64,000 nucleotides of DNA from Paracentrotus lividus (Eukaryota > Echinodermata > Echinoidea > Camarodonta > Echinidae). The stretch lies in the NCBI GenBank assembly GCA_940671915.1, contig CALNVZ010003426.1, positions 22,715,041 through 22,779,040 on the forward strand, given 5' to 3'. The notes below the pieces were generated by a model that did no database searches, had not been told where the DNA came from, and saw only the letters and a list, made by a program, of their open reading frames with translations. Position numbers and translations under genes: made by a program. The first letter of the stretch is position 1; each line of letters starts with the position of its first letter. This document shows positions 23,219 through 34,000 of the stretch, piece after piece.

Positions 23219-23788
23219 TCGAAAATTGTTGTGTAATTAAAATTAATAACCGAGTCTAAATCTACCGGTGGGTGGGGGGGGGCAAAGCATATATAAACAT
23301 ATATATCCTTTTACTTTTCGGCACCTTTTTTCCCTCAAATTTTTGGTGCATGAGGGCCGGGCACGCTTCGCGCCCCCCCCCCCCCCTCCCACCCCGTTGA
23401 ATCCTGGTTATTGTTTTACTTTAGTGCACAAAATTTACAAAAAAAAAAATTACGGGGGGGTAAGAATGCAATAAATTTATAAATAGAAAATAGCTGTCAA
23501 TTCTTACCAGTGGCAATCACGCGGATCAAGCTGTACAAAGAATTTCTACCGTTCCGTCTTGAAAACGTCCCGTAGACGTTAGCATCTTTACGCGATGCTG
23601 AACGGATAGTGAACGTAAGACTTCCATCTCCGTCTGGAGACAGGAACCTTCAGCGAGGTTTGAAAACGTGCTCCATCGAATCTGATCATCGTCTCCTGTA
23701 TTGCTGTCCATTTTTAGTAACGGATAGTGTGAGCTCATCTCCCGGAATATACTGTCTTTGTAAGACGACCCGGTGGGCTGAAAATGTC
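16569..23788 (-). CDS. Gene A: Tie-like, kinase-less type I receptor (5' end cut by gap)
   Basis: Eleven minus-strand exons: 23508-23788 (Ig-like), 22846-22980, 22493-22642, 21619-21750, 20948-21118 and 20415-20546 (five EGF/laminin-EGF), 19767-20069 (Ig-like), 18913-19275 (FN3), 18128-18239 (transmembrane), 17598-17755 and 16569-16786 (cytoplasmic tail). Ectodomain exons are joined in phase 1, the tail exons in phases 2 and 1. The order Ig-EGF-Ig-FN3 is that of Tie receptors, but Tie has three EGF and three FN3 modules and a tyrosine kinase; here the protein stops after about 120 cytoplasmic residues. A CTLD, as in gene B, may have preceded it but would lie beyond the 100-N gap. The Ig-like exon is out of frame as assembled; all other exons are open. 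Function is inferred: a cell-surface receptor signalling through tail tyrosines. Confidence 0.8.
17151..17209 (+). CDS. Possible antisense first exon (MASVSETPSFEVLNAEDLE)
   Basis: ATG in strong context (CAACATGGCG), 19 codons rich in acidic residues, ending at GAGCA|GTAAGT. It lies on the opposite strand in the last intron of gene A. No downstream exon was identified, so it could be the 5' exon of a gene or of a decayed transposon gene, or chance. Confidence 0.35.
17474..17562. repeat. 89-bp hairpin next to the gene A tail exon
   Basis: GACTGTGGGAACTGTCATTC on the left pairs with GAATGATAGTTTCCACAGT on the right, with an inner layer around GGTGCTTTT/GGCTCC. A short foldback MITE. It lies within 15 bp of the alternative stop at 17575. 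Confidence 0.8.
17575..17755 (-). CDS. Gene A tail exon with three 14-residue tyrosine repeats
   Basis: Acceptor TTGACATAG at 17755, entered in phase 2 so that the transmembrane exon continues as RKRKHTDEDHPKEINDPEYE. Then come three 42-bp units (17588-17629, 17630-17671, 17672-17713) encoding EYEYVTDIPAGVIS twice and EYESVTDIPAGVIS once. Each unit contains CCAGCAG|GTGTGA, a usable donor in phase 1. Using the last one (exon boundary 17598) joins the next exon in frame; reading through gives SYEY and stops at 17575-17577. Confidence 0.72.
17588..17713 (-). repeat. Three tandem 42-bp coding repeats
   Basis: The copies differ by one base (TAC to TCC, Tyr to Ser). Length is a multiple of three, so copy number can change without loss of frame. 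Confidence 0.95.
18128..18239 (-). CDS. Gene A transmembrane exon
   Basis: Encodes PPEPETFPIGAVGGG, then a Gly-rich start and the hydrophobic VPILLLLIVLFIL ending in the basic stop-transfer RKRKR. Phase 1 in, phase 2 out. The orientation is type I. Confidence 0.85.
18555..18720 (-). mobile_element. tRNA-derived SINE
   Basis: On the minus strand the head reads GTTGGCTCAGTGGATGGAGC (A box) and then GAGGTCGTGGGTACAATCC (B box), followed by CGCCATACCAAAA and a body with GTTGCTGCTAGTCTGTTTGG. The body matches the element at 36664-36870. It is not a functional tRNA gene: no cloverleaf 3' half or terminator was found. Confidence 0.8.
18913..19275 (-). CDS. Gene A fibronectin type III exon with RKKR loop
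   Basis: Single FN3 domain: ILWDSWNANVDEGEGPVNGY, then YIVYVATPDG, YNVTGLAEGETYEIRIAAV and KGPALSVTTRK, with the usual tryptophan, LxxGxxYxxxI and C-terminal strand signatures. The middle loop is long and contains SSRKKRQGDEGDE, which fits a furin consensus (R-K-K-R). Phase 1 in and out. Confidence 0.88.
19767..20069 (-). CDS. Gene A membrane-proximal Ig-like exon
   Basis: Begins DRFEITSEKTNPGISSFTC and ends PIYCFIGSPLVEPNFAYIRL, PPPETF. The two cysteines and surrounding strands give an Ig-like domain in the place of Tie Ig3. It aligns throughout with 59238-59534 of gene B at only about half identity. Confidence 0.78.
20415..20546 (-). CDS. Gene A EGF exon 5
   Basis: [41 protein letters not shown]: laminin/Tie-type EGF with closely packed cysteines. 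132 bp, same length as in gene B. The donor is the weaker G|GTTCGT, also present in B. Confidence 0.88.
20948..21118 (-). CDS. Gene A EGF exon 4
   Basis: [45 protein letters not shown]. 171 bp, same as gene B exon 55022-55192; about 83 percent identical in protein by hand alignment. Confidence 0.9.
21181..21601. other. Intron, nothing recognised
   Basis: AT-rich intron between EGF exons 3 and 4 with T-rich and GGTT repeats; no repeat arm or exon found. Confidence 0.5.
21619..21750 (-). CDS. Gene A EGF exon 3
   Basis: [44 protein letters not shown]. 132 bp, phase 1 to 1. Confidence 0.9.
21900..22490. other. Intron, nothing recognised
   Basis: Contains a small GTTTATAAAACC-type inverted pair near 22060 but no gene or clear element. 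Confidence 0.5.
22493..22642 (-). CDS. Gene A EGF exon 2
   Basis: [46 protein letters not shown]. 150 bp, identical length to the gene B exon. Confidence 0.9.
22846..22980 (-). CDS. Gene A EGF exon 1
   Basis: [45 protein letters not shown]. Differs from gene B by one residue. Confidence 0.92.
23170..23470. repeat. T/G/C-rich dispersed repeat shared with gene B intron
   Basis: T run, GGTGGGGGGGGGCAAAGC, GGGCACGCTTCGCGCCCCC and TTGAATCCTGG. The same parts lie inverted at 49500-49760 in the matching intron of gene B, so the insertion pre-dates the A/B duplication or was copied with it. Confidence 0.75.
23508..23788 (-). CDS. Gene A Ig-like exon, disrupted as assembled
   Basis: Counterpart of 49149-49430 in gene B (281 against 282 bp). 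Stretches such as [18 protein letters not shown] are clear, but compared with B there are about six 1-2-base differences (near PTG, before CCGGGAG, before ATGGACAG, after GCTGAAGG, near GACGTTTT and near GTAGAAAT), net minus one base. Flanking splice sites are intact. Either consensus errors near the gap or a decayed exon; the clustering beside an N gap favours errors. Confidence 0.7.
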
Positions 23789-24223
23789 CTAATGAAAACA
23801 ATCCATATCGGTATTTCAACAACTTTTAGAACTTTATTAACCTGATGTAACATAACAACATTACCATGAACTTAAGAAAAAAAAGAGAGAATTACCCTTT
23901 TTCTCACATCACATCTTCAGCGAGGTTTCACTTCATTGACATGAAACCCTCACATGCATTATGTCCAACGAATCCAACACAATGAATGTAGGAATGAATA
24001 GAGATTTTTTTTTAATGTGTCGACTAGCCATCTTGACGAGGTCGAAAGGTAAATAGTGAAAGCTTTTCTTAAATAATTATAATAATAAAGATGACTTCTT
24101 CTCAGATCAAAGTCTCTTACAGGTCGACAGGCTGAACGGAGAACTTGAAATGGCTCAAAATGGCTCGTCTCAGCTAGTACGATGGCGTCACCACTAATGA
24201 GATCAATGGGTGTTACGCGTGAA
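23789..24223 (-). other. Gene A intron sequence homologous (inverted) to 48717-49148
   Basis: The sequence up to the N gap matches the gene B intron upstream of its second Ig exon (for example ACGCGTAACACCCATTGATC and GTGACGCCATCGTACTAGC), with indels. Homology runs to the gap edge. Confidence 0.85.
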
Positions 24224-24323
24224 NNNNNNNNNNNNNNNNNNNNNNNNNNNNNNNNNNNNNNNNNNNNNNNNNNNNNNNNNNNNNNNNNNNNNNNNNNNNN
24301 NNNNNNNNNNNNNNNNNNNNNNN
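24224..24323. other. Assembly gap of exactly 100 N
   Basis: 100 Ns is the usual placeholder for a gap of unknown length, so distance and orientation across this point are not certain. Confidence 0.97.
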
Positions 24324-24653
24324 AATCGCAAATGGCTTTACGACAGTGTTATATACACAACGCTGAGTCAAATTTGGCTTGAGCAAAGGTCGTGGTAAAT
24401 AAGTATGATTGCTACAATTCGTTTTTCTTTTAAGCCTCAAATCCAATTTTTTATGAAATTTACGATAAGGACTTGGTTTTTACGAAAAGAGACGATATGG
24501 TATTGTTTTCAGTGTATATTTATATTAACCAGTAATTACCATTAGCTTTGAAATGAATATCTGATTAATTAGAAAATAGTCATGCATTTACTTCGACTTA
24601 ATGCCAATTTTTAATTTTTCTGATTACAATAATTTTGTCCATTACCATTACAG

Positions 24654-26080
24654 TCATTCCTGGCATCGATTATATCACCCGCCCTATCCACACCTTACTG
24701 CTACTGGTTTGGCCTCAGACAGGACGGGGATGGTGACCCATTTACATGGATAGATGGCACTCAGATAAGGTGATTTTATCTTTTTCTGGATCTAGATCTG
24801 GATATATATGGGGCAGGGGTGTAAATCAACACTAGATAAAATCCTAGCTTCACCGTAACATAACTGGTTAATAATAAATGTTTGCACATATACCGTGTAC
24901 AGCATTGTGAGTTATCACCGTTTCATACCTAGGGTACATGCAGGTAATATGGGCCAGCAGGTAATATGGGCCACCTGAAGCAAATCATGTTGTGACCGTC
25001 GACCGGTGACCGGTGACCGATGTGAGCACCATAATGTTGTTCATATGAACTGTATACAAAAATATATCGTCGTGAGAGCATTTCTCTGAGAAAATTGCTG
25101 AAAACCAACAAGGTAGGTAAAACTTACAGCATTTTTTTACCCTGATGTAAAATTTGATATTTCACAGAATGTGATGGTGAAAGAGTGCTTGAGGGGGGTA
25201 ACCTCAATTTTTTTTGTATATTTAGTAAGCTTATAGTTTCATTTTGATCATACTAGCGTGTACAGGTCAATTTGCTTTAGTGAAAGGGTGCAATGTGGCA
25301 ATGAATGCTTGCCTGACACAGCAACATTAGTGCAGGTAATATGGGACATCCAAAATGGCGGAAATGATTCTGGTACTTAGTATTGGGATGAGGCATCAAT
25401 CTCTTTGCTACGATTTTTTGGGGTATATTCACAGTAGGTCTATAGAATTAATATGAATAACTTATTGTAGGCCTATATTGACTTGTATAATGAAAAAAAT
25501 ATTTAAATACTATTTTTTAAAAGAAATAATATACAAAATACATAACAATAAAATAGATAGTCAAAGGATTTACTGAAGGGTCTTATAATTTCAAATTATA
25601 TCTTAACGTTAATGATTTTCAACATTTAAGCAAATTCCAGACATGGTAGAGCCATTGTAGTTTTTAAAACATACATTAAATACATGTGCCAATATAACCT
25701 GCACATGCAGGTTATATGGCCACTTTGGTAATGACGTCACAATTAAATATTGCAGACAGGGGTGTTGGTGATAATTGTTTTTCTTCACAATAAAAGTTAG
25801 AACAGTAGTTATTGATTCATATAAACAAAGATTAGACTGTGTGTCATTTCGTAATTTTATGCAAATTAGGCAAATGAGCTTAGGGGGCCCATATTACCTG
25901 CATGCACCCTATAGCATAAATTGGTTTACCTCTTAATTACAATGTCACATTCTAGATCTGTTTGTATTATCAATTCAGTTCTTCGTTCTGGGCTCCTGGA
26001 GAGCCAGTTCCTGACGGGTCCTGTCATGTCTATGGTCTGATCGGGAATATGTTCTATTCACGAGTAGTGGCGGTGGATAG
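24654..26080 (+). pseudogene. Decayed C-type lectin domain fragment (two exons)
   Basis: Exon 24654-24769 (phase 0 to 2) encodes CYWFGLRQDGDGDPFTWIDG, a good CTLD middle exon. Exon from 25979 continues in frame with SSFWAPGEPVPDGSCHVYGL, which has the CTLD GEPxxDG pattern, but then loses the expected WND and FICE region. Only a remnant like WRWIEIC near 26062-26082 is seen in another frame, followed by stops. The N-terminal exon is not found and could fall in the gap. Between the exons sits the element 24931-25910. Could be a dead CTLD copy or an upstream CTLD of gene B. Confidence 0.55.
24931..25910. mobile_element. 980-bp element with AGGGTACATGCAGGTAATAT ends
   Basis: The left end AGGGTACATGCAGGTAATAT and the right end ATATTACCTGCATGCACCCT are inverted copies. 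Internal direct and inverted GCAGGTAATATGGG motifs are frequent. A second copy in opposite orientation is at 42384-44310. No protein is encoded. Confidence 0.85.
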
Positions 26081-26600
26081 AAATCTGTTGATTAACAGCC
26101 TTATATTGCTGATGCGAACACTTGGCTAAGGTTCACCCTGAGACAATATATATGAAAGTGCTTGCAGTAGTTCAGGAATAGCCTGGGCTATAAAAGCAGT
26201 AATTATTCAGACATCTTGGAAACTAAGCTTGACAAAAAAAAAAGAAAAGAATCCTCGGTTAGGCCTCACCCTATTTGTCATGGGGTGTTTCCGTACGTAC
26301 CCCTTAGTTATCCCGGATGCTGCCGGTGTCAGCTTTATCACGACGAAAATTCTGCCTCCAATTGAGTCATCGCAAATATCCATGTATTTGACAAGAGGCA
26401 CTTTCCGATTATTCTTTGTCATGTGATTATTGTTGGTCATGTATTCTTAAGTGCCACTACCGATAACTAATAACCATAAACCTACAGCGAATAGCCAATA
26501 GTCAATAAGATAATCAACATATTGTCATTAAGATCCGTATTGACGAGTCTACCCAAAATTCGGTCTTTTCCTCTCTAGTGCCACCAGATGCGAAAGTCAG

Positions 26601-26737
26601 ACATTCAGATCTGCGAAACGTCCGAATCACTACCCTACCATCAATTCTCGCTGAACATATATCAATGGCAAAGTGTGAATATTGTCAGCATGCATGGTGA
26701 AGCAAGCTTGGCCAGCTTAACAACATCAGCTATCAAT
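26601..26737 (+). CDS. Gene B exon: N-terminal CTLD
   Basis: After GAAAGTCAG the frame reads [17 protein letters not shown], then [26 protein letters not shown], and ends in phase 0 at AAT|GTAGAG. It parallels the L1 exon (QICNT at the start, TSNKQN at the end). The conserved cysteine of the helix region (WxxxxxxC) is replaced by Ser, encoded AGC, one base from TGC. Confidence 0.62.
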
Positions 26738-28007
26738 GTAGAGCTTAGTATTACAGATTAGCAAGAAACACGTCTTACAACAACTTAACTAGTGGATATT
26801 GTATCGACATCACTACGAGTGACCACGTGCTCTTAAAGAACTGTACCCATCATTCTTCCAAGTTGTCTGTGTGAAACTGATGAGCATTTAATTATGTCGG
26901 TTAACTATATCTTGGTACAGCTCAATCCTCCGCCCAGCTTTGTTGATGTCTTTTTCATTAGGATCTTTTCACCGACGACTGAGAGACATACACTGAAGGA
27001 AATGGAAGATTTAAACAACAAATCGTTGTAGAATGGAACTAACTCTCTACATTACATTTACGCACACCAGGCCACCCCTTACAAACACACACCAACTCAG
27101 CACACACCAAAAACCTCTATCCACACACACGACCCAAATCAACACATCCACACCTGACACACGAACACGCCGCCAGAGATCCAAACCAGAACCAGCCGTC
27201 AACTAGGATTCTTACAGGAGACGGGCTCGAAATCTGAAAAAGTGGACCTTTTTCCAGATAAATTTCTTATCGACCGCGACAGCGCGAGCCGAAAATATTT
27301 GAGTTACACTTGCGAGTAAACTAAGTCATCTATCCGATGATTATTGACTCTATTCACGTATCATATAGACTATTTTATATATTATATAGTATTTAGTATC
27401 GTCCTCAGCGAGGCGCGAAGCGCGAGCCTGAAATTTTATTGAACTCTTAATGGCATCTTTTTACTTAATTTTAGGTATGGAATTAAGGAATGCCACGAGC
27501 GCGCGAAGCGCCGCGGCACCTCAAAATTTTGAGATAAAATATGGAGTTTATTGTGAATATAGAGGCTATTTAGTATCGCGAGCTTGAAGTTTTGAGCTAA
27601 AATTTGTGCCTTATAGCTCTTTTTACGGAATCCCATGTTGAAATCATTAATAATCTTTGGCCTCATCACAAATAATCTTTTAGCTTAACCCCCCCAGATC
27701 TGCCCAAATCACAATCTACACCAATTCCTTTCGACAAGGTTGTGATCCAGCAGTGTATCTATTGTTTGTTTAACTTACTAGTGCAGACGGTCGCATAGCG
27801 ACACGAGCAGGAAATCTGCGGTTTTAAAAGACATAATATGAAGTAAAGAAAGGGGCACTTTTTAGCATTTCAAGGGCACCCTTTGAAGATATGTCTATGT
27901 GATTTTACGAAGGGTAGTGGAACCAGGCTTCTTCTTTCAGTTTTAAGAAGAGACTTTATTAAGCTAAGAAAAGGGGCCACTCTGCCCGCCCCCCACCCCC
28001 CCCCCCC

Positions 28008-28059
<52 letters not shown>

Positions 28060-31000
28060 CGACCACCCCCGCCCCCCCCCCCCCCCCCCCCCCCGGTCAC
28101 CTGCTTGTTAGACCCCAATATCCTCACACGCGAAGCGAGAGGAGAAATTTTGAGCTCAAAATTGTAGTTTATTGTGGCATTATGGACCCTATTTTAGTAC
28201 TCGCAGAGCGCGAAGCGCGAGCCGAAAATTTGGGATTTATTAAAGACATATGGAGTAAACCAAAGGGCCGTTTTTAGTATTAAAGTGCCCCTTTTCTAAA
28301 CAGAAATTGTCCACGGGACGTTTCCAAAATCTATAAGGCTTCTTTTAGTATAAAGATGACACTTTTTAGCTTAGAAAAGGGAGACATTTTGGTCATGAAT
28401 AGGGTACTAAGGTGGGGGTCACTTGCCCCTGCCCTCCCCCGTCCACCGCCTCTGCATTAGGGCTTATTTCTGCTGTTATAATCATTTCTAAAATTGAAGA
28501 TAACATCATTTAAAAATATAGAAAATACACACAAAAAATGAGAACTTGCATATATGAGTGATCACACTCAAATATCCAAGTATTTTTGACAATATAGTGA
28601 CACACATCCATGAGTGCTTTCACTCAATAAAGCTACTTTGAAAACGCACCTTAATCGAGTATTTTTTAATTTGACCATATAGTGACACACCAAAATGAGT
28701 TTACTTAATTAATCATTTTATGAGTAACATAACTAATTGTTTTGAGTACATTGCACAACTAATCTAGTTAGTAACGCTTTTACATACTCAGAGAGTCAGT
28801 AAGTAAAGGTTGCCACAAACTCTATCAACTTGCGTGTGATGAGTTTGTGCAACCTTACTTACTGACTCTCTGAGTATATAAAGCGTTACTCACTAGGTGA
28901 GTCCTATTCCTTTTTGTTTGTTTGTTTGCCTGTTTTTTAATGATATTTGGAATGTTCCGATGGTATACACATCAACCAATACACATGCATTACTCACTTC
29001 AGGCATCAATTACACAAACCAATACATTGCATTGATCAATGCATCAAATTACTCAAAACTGTGGTACAATGACTGACAAAGTAAAGGGAATCCATGCATG
29101 TTAATCTTAGTTGTTAGTTGTTATCAGACGATGTATATCATCGGAACATTCCAAATATCATTAAAACAGGCAAACAAACAAACAAAGGAATAGACTCACA
29201 ACGAAATATTAAGAGCATGCAGGCTCTCGCGCTCCCGGTACGCGTCACATAAACAGAGTGTAACGCTATGGTTCCGCTATACATGTACGTACGTATAAGC
29301 GTAGAACATACCTCGTGTGCAGTCTCGATGTCTATCGTGATCCGAGTAGGCGTACCGGGCGCACATGGTAAAAGTTACCGACATAGCCAGTAAAAATTAC
29401 TCTCAACGACTTTCACGAGACTTGGACGTACGAAGACGTGTCGTAGTTTACTCATCTAGTGAATCAGGCTATATAGAATTTCTCAGCAAGTTCTCACTTT
29501 ACTCGATTGTTAGTGTTTTCAACCGATCATCACAAGCCGTCCAAGTTGAAGAGAAACTCACTTGCACATTTGTTTTACGTAATTGAACATGTAAAGTTAC
29601 TAAGGGATACACGAGAAAAAAATTTATCGAGTATATATACTTAATAATTTTTTTTTTCTTGAGTATCCCTTAGTAACTTTACATGTTCAGGAAGAGCGGG
29701 TGTGTACTTTTAACAGAAACACAGATTCTGAAGTAAAAATACGTGATATACGAATAAAAGCACTCGCCTCCAAGAGTAGCAAACGGGTTTTACTCATGGA
29801 AACTAGTTCTTATTTTTTGTGTGTAGAACACAAATGCAAACGAAAACATTCCTGCGAAATGGTTTAAGTGTAATTCCCGAGTGCGTAATTTGTTCTGAAA
29901 AACATGATTATTATCCCCAAAATAAAAAGTAGCGAGCGCGAAGCGCGAGCGAAAGATTTTACATGTAGGGGACTGAAAGCAAAGTGTTTTAATCGTTCTT
30001 TCTTGTATTTCTATTCAAGTATCTGCTGCATTTCATGCCAAAAAGTGGGGGTTTTAATTTTTTTTTTTTTTTTTTTGGTCAAGCGGACCCTGCTCGCCTG
30101 CGGGGGCGGGGGGGGGGGGGTTCGTTCGAACCCCCCGAACCCCCCCTAGTTACGGGCCTGCAAACGCACGCACACACATGGTAAAGAGTAAACACTAACA
30201 TTTCCCCTTCAATGTTTTGTTTACCAAGACCATCACTAAATGTTTGGGACGTATTAATTCCCTCACAACTTTTTGAATGGGAGTGAAGGCGTATGTCTGT
30301 GTGTGTTTGGGTGTGTTTGTTGAGGGTGTGTATCAGTGTTTGCTGGTATGGATGAAATAAGGTATATCTGTGTGTATGTGTGGGTGTGTGAGAGGGCGTG
30401 GATGTGTATGTGGTTTGTGTGTGTGTAAATGAGGGTGGGTGTTTGTCTTTTTGCGTGCACATACACTGATAGAAAAAACAAGTTGTTTAAAATCTGAAAC
30501 GACTGCGTGTTAACCGGTGAAACGCACAGCGTTGTTGAAAATTAAACAACCTATAGTTGTGTTGACTTTTAACACTTTGGTTGTTAAAAAATTTAAACAA
30601 CATACATTGCTTAAAGAAAGTTGTTTAAAATATCAACAGTATTGTTTAAGCTTACAACAACAATTCTTTCAGGATTATCTTAAACAACGTTGTTTAAGTT
30701 AAATTGTTTAAATTACGAACATTAACTACATTAACTACATAAAAAACAAAAACTTAACTGTAATTTGGGAATTTGATGGAATAAGCTTGCATTAAAGGGG
30801 AAGTTCACCCTGGAATATTATTAGTTTTAAAAAATGAAGAAAAATAAAAGAAAAATATGAATGAAAGTTTGAAGAAAATCGACCCAAAAATAGCGAAGTT
30901 ATGAATATTTAAAGTTTTGATTCTGTGACATCACGTGCGAGCAGCTCTTCCATGTGTTGTGTATGTAGAATCCATAAATCTTTCTTTTTTTCATAGTTCT

Positions 31001-34000
31001 TGATAAAAGAATGGGTCAATTTAATAGAGGCATGTATATTAATATATTTTTGATGGTGTACTGCACAGGTGAAATAATTTTCTTTTGAAAAAAATGACAC
31101 TTTATGGAATTTATATTATATAACACATAAGAGAACTGCTCGCATGTGACGTCACAAAATCAAAACTTTAAATATTCATCATAACTTCGTTATTTTTTGG
31201 TCGATTTTCTTCAAACCTTCACTCATATTTATCTTTTATTTTTCTTCATTTTTTAAAAACAATAAAATTCCAGGGTGAACTTCCCTTTTAAATCGTCTCT
31301 GCAATACGGAACTAAATTTTTCCTTGGCAACGACAGAAATAAATGTATCTTCTTCGGATGTTTCTCCTTTTGTCTGTCATTGAAGTGCTAACCTTGTGGC
31401 CATTTTTAATTTGCCACAAGGATAATGGAAACATGTAAACAATTTGCGGAGAATTATGACTCCTCCTTAATAATTGTATTTACTGATAACCCCCACCTCT
31501 AAATAGCAAGTTAGTACTACCTATAGTACGTGGTCAAAGGAAATGTGTACCGTCAGAAAAGGGAAGAGATTATCATTTCTCAAAAGGAACCTGGGCTTTC
31601 GATCCTAGCAGAATCTTCGTTAGAGACAAAATGACACAGAAAAGTAGGGAACAAACATGGATATAGAGAAAGACAGAAAAAAGTAACACCTAAAGCTATA
31701 AATCTACACCTAGATTTAGGTGTGGCTTTTTTTTTCTGTCTTTCTCTATATCCATGTTTGTTCCCTACTTTTCTGTGTCATTTTGTCTCTGACGAAGAGT
31801 CTGCTAGGATCGAAAGCTCAGGCTCCTTTTGACTTCATTTTACACCATTAGCTCTCCTTTATTGGATAAGCAGTTTCGGCAGTTCTCTTATTTTTTTATT
31901 ATTATTTCTCCTCTGTTCTTCTTTTAATACTGTGCGCATATCAAAAGTAATCCTGGTTCTCTTTTTTTCTTCTAATTTTGTATTTAGCAAATTAGAGCAA
32001 AAAGTATGAGCTATGCATAAATTAACGTAATTAATTGATATGAAAGAAAATGTTATTATTTCAGAAAAATTAGCTATACAAAGTTGTAGATTAAATCGCA
32101 CACTACCACTGTGCACGCTATCGGCGGCCGAGATCTCAAGGAGGGGAGGGGGGTTGATTCAACCCCCCGGCTAAAGGACTGCCTAAAAAGCCCGGCATGA
32201 TAAGGGTTAACCTTCATCCATTTTAAGAGAAAAAAGTACAATTAATATACACATTTTTATAGTGTAATGAGTGATAATAATGCCTGATTGATACTGTCCG
32301 TCATTGGCAAAGCAAAAATTGTTAGTCGTTTCATGCGCAGTCTAATTCCTTAAAAATTGATAACCACTTCCCACTTTATCATGTACATTATTCAACTTTA
32401 TCAATGTCATGTGATTAAAAAAAAAAAAGAATTCAGTCATATGAACATTCTTTGATATTGCAATTCAGTTTCATTCCTGTTTGAAAAACTTTATAAGGCA
32501 CTTGGCAAATTGCATCCCCCCCCCAAAAAAAAAAAAAATGACTAGAATAAATCAGCGTTTTCCAAACTAACTCTTCCATACGTTCTGGATTTTGTTTTTC
32601 GGATGGTGACACAGTCCTGGATTAGATCACAAGTGGAACAAGCTTCAAGCCATTCAGTACGATTTTGGTTCGGGCTTGATGATCTAGGCAGTGAAGGTGA
32701 ATACCGTTGGGCTGATGGAACACTCTTAAGGAATGCTTCTACGTAAGTCGATTTCTGATTACACAATACGATTCAAAACAGATGACAAGACAGCGGTCTT
32801 CTTCTCTCTTTATAAAACCACCGTATCAGGACAATTACCCCCCGGAACAATTACCCCCCGGACAATACCCCCCGAGGACAAATTACCCCCGAGGACAATT
32901 ACCCCCGGACAATTACCCCCCGAGGACAATTACCCCCGGACAATTACCCCCCGGACATATACCCCCCGAGGACAATTCCCCCCGGACAATTACCCCTCGA
33001 GACAATTACCCCCGAAACATTACCCCCCAGACAATACCCCCCGGACAATTACCCCCCGGAACCCAATTACCCCCCGGAGGACAATTACCCCCCGACAATT
33101 ACCCCCGGACAGATACGACAATACATCCCGGACAACTACACCCGAGGACAATCCCCCCCCTCCACTGGCAATTGATGTTGGAATCAAGCACGCGCCCATT
33201 TTGAGTCTCTCCTGGGTGTGCAAGTTTTCGAATTATTTCTACTTGATCTTTCTTAATGGCTTTATCTTTCTCTTTCCCTTTCTCTCTCTAATTTTCTTAT
33301 ATTTTTCCTTCCCCCTTTCCATTAATAATAACGCTGACTATCTAGTAAACTATTTCAGTGGCCGCAGCTAATATTATTACCGGCAATAGCCATAGCTGCC
33401 CTAATAAAGGGCGCTTTAGGCATTCAAGGAATTTCTTCCTACCCCGTACCCATTTACCTTGAATTCTTGAGTCAATGTCTGCAAATGTCTAGATTAATAC
33501 TCTACCCAATAAGGACCATCGTAGTGGCCAAAGCGTAGGGATCGAACCCGCTCGTTACCTTGTGATCGTCAGTCCGCCGAACTTATCCCATTCGACCCAC
33601 ACAAAATCCAACCCCCTCCTTTCCCCTTTTTGCTCCTTGCCCAGCAGTGCACTTTTGCGCCGATGTAACAACACTCGGGGGGGTGGGAACCAGCGCTTGC
33701 GCCCCACAAGCCTCCCCCCCGTTGATATTACTCATATGCAATCAGAAAAATATGCAAACTGCGCCCTCATATTCCGACGGTGGACTTCTGAGCAAAAATC
33801 CATCGAGGCGGTCATCCAGGGCCATAATAATCAATTATTAATGAATCATTTTTCACAATACCGAAAACATAACTATCAATAATGAATAATTAATTATTAC
33901 TGTACTTTTTCGCATAATATTTTTGACATGATTTTAGGGCTCTAGTTCTGACTATCTTTCATTTACTTTTGTTAATATACAAGGACCGACTTAATTCGTG

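Noticed and set aside
27870-28167. Poly-Pro / poly-Gly frame of over 80 residues
   Set aside because: Read from the C tract inside a dispersed repeat.
30079-30462. A 127-residue His/Thr-rich minus frame
   Set aside because: Arises from the GT-rich microsatellite and the adjacent G run.
32733-33371. A 212-residue frame, the longest in the window
   Set aside because: It is the GGACAATTACCCCC array translated; repeated Thr/Pro with no conserved domain, and it starts inside the CTLD exon in another frame.
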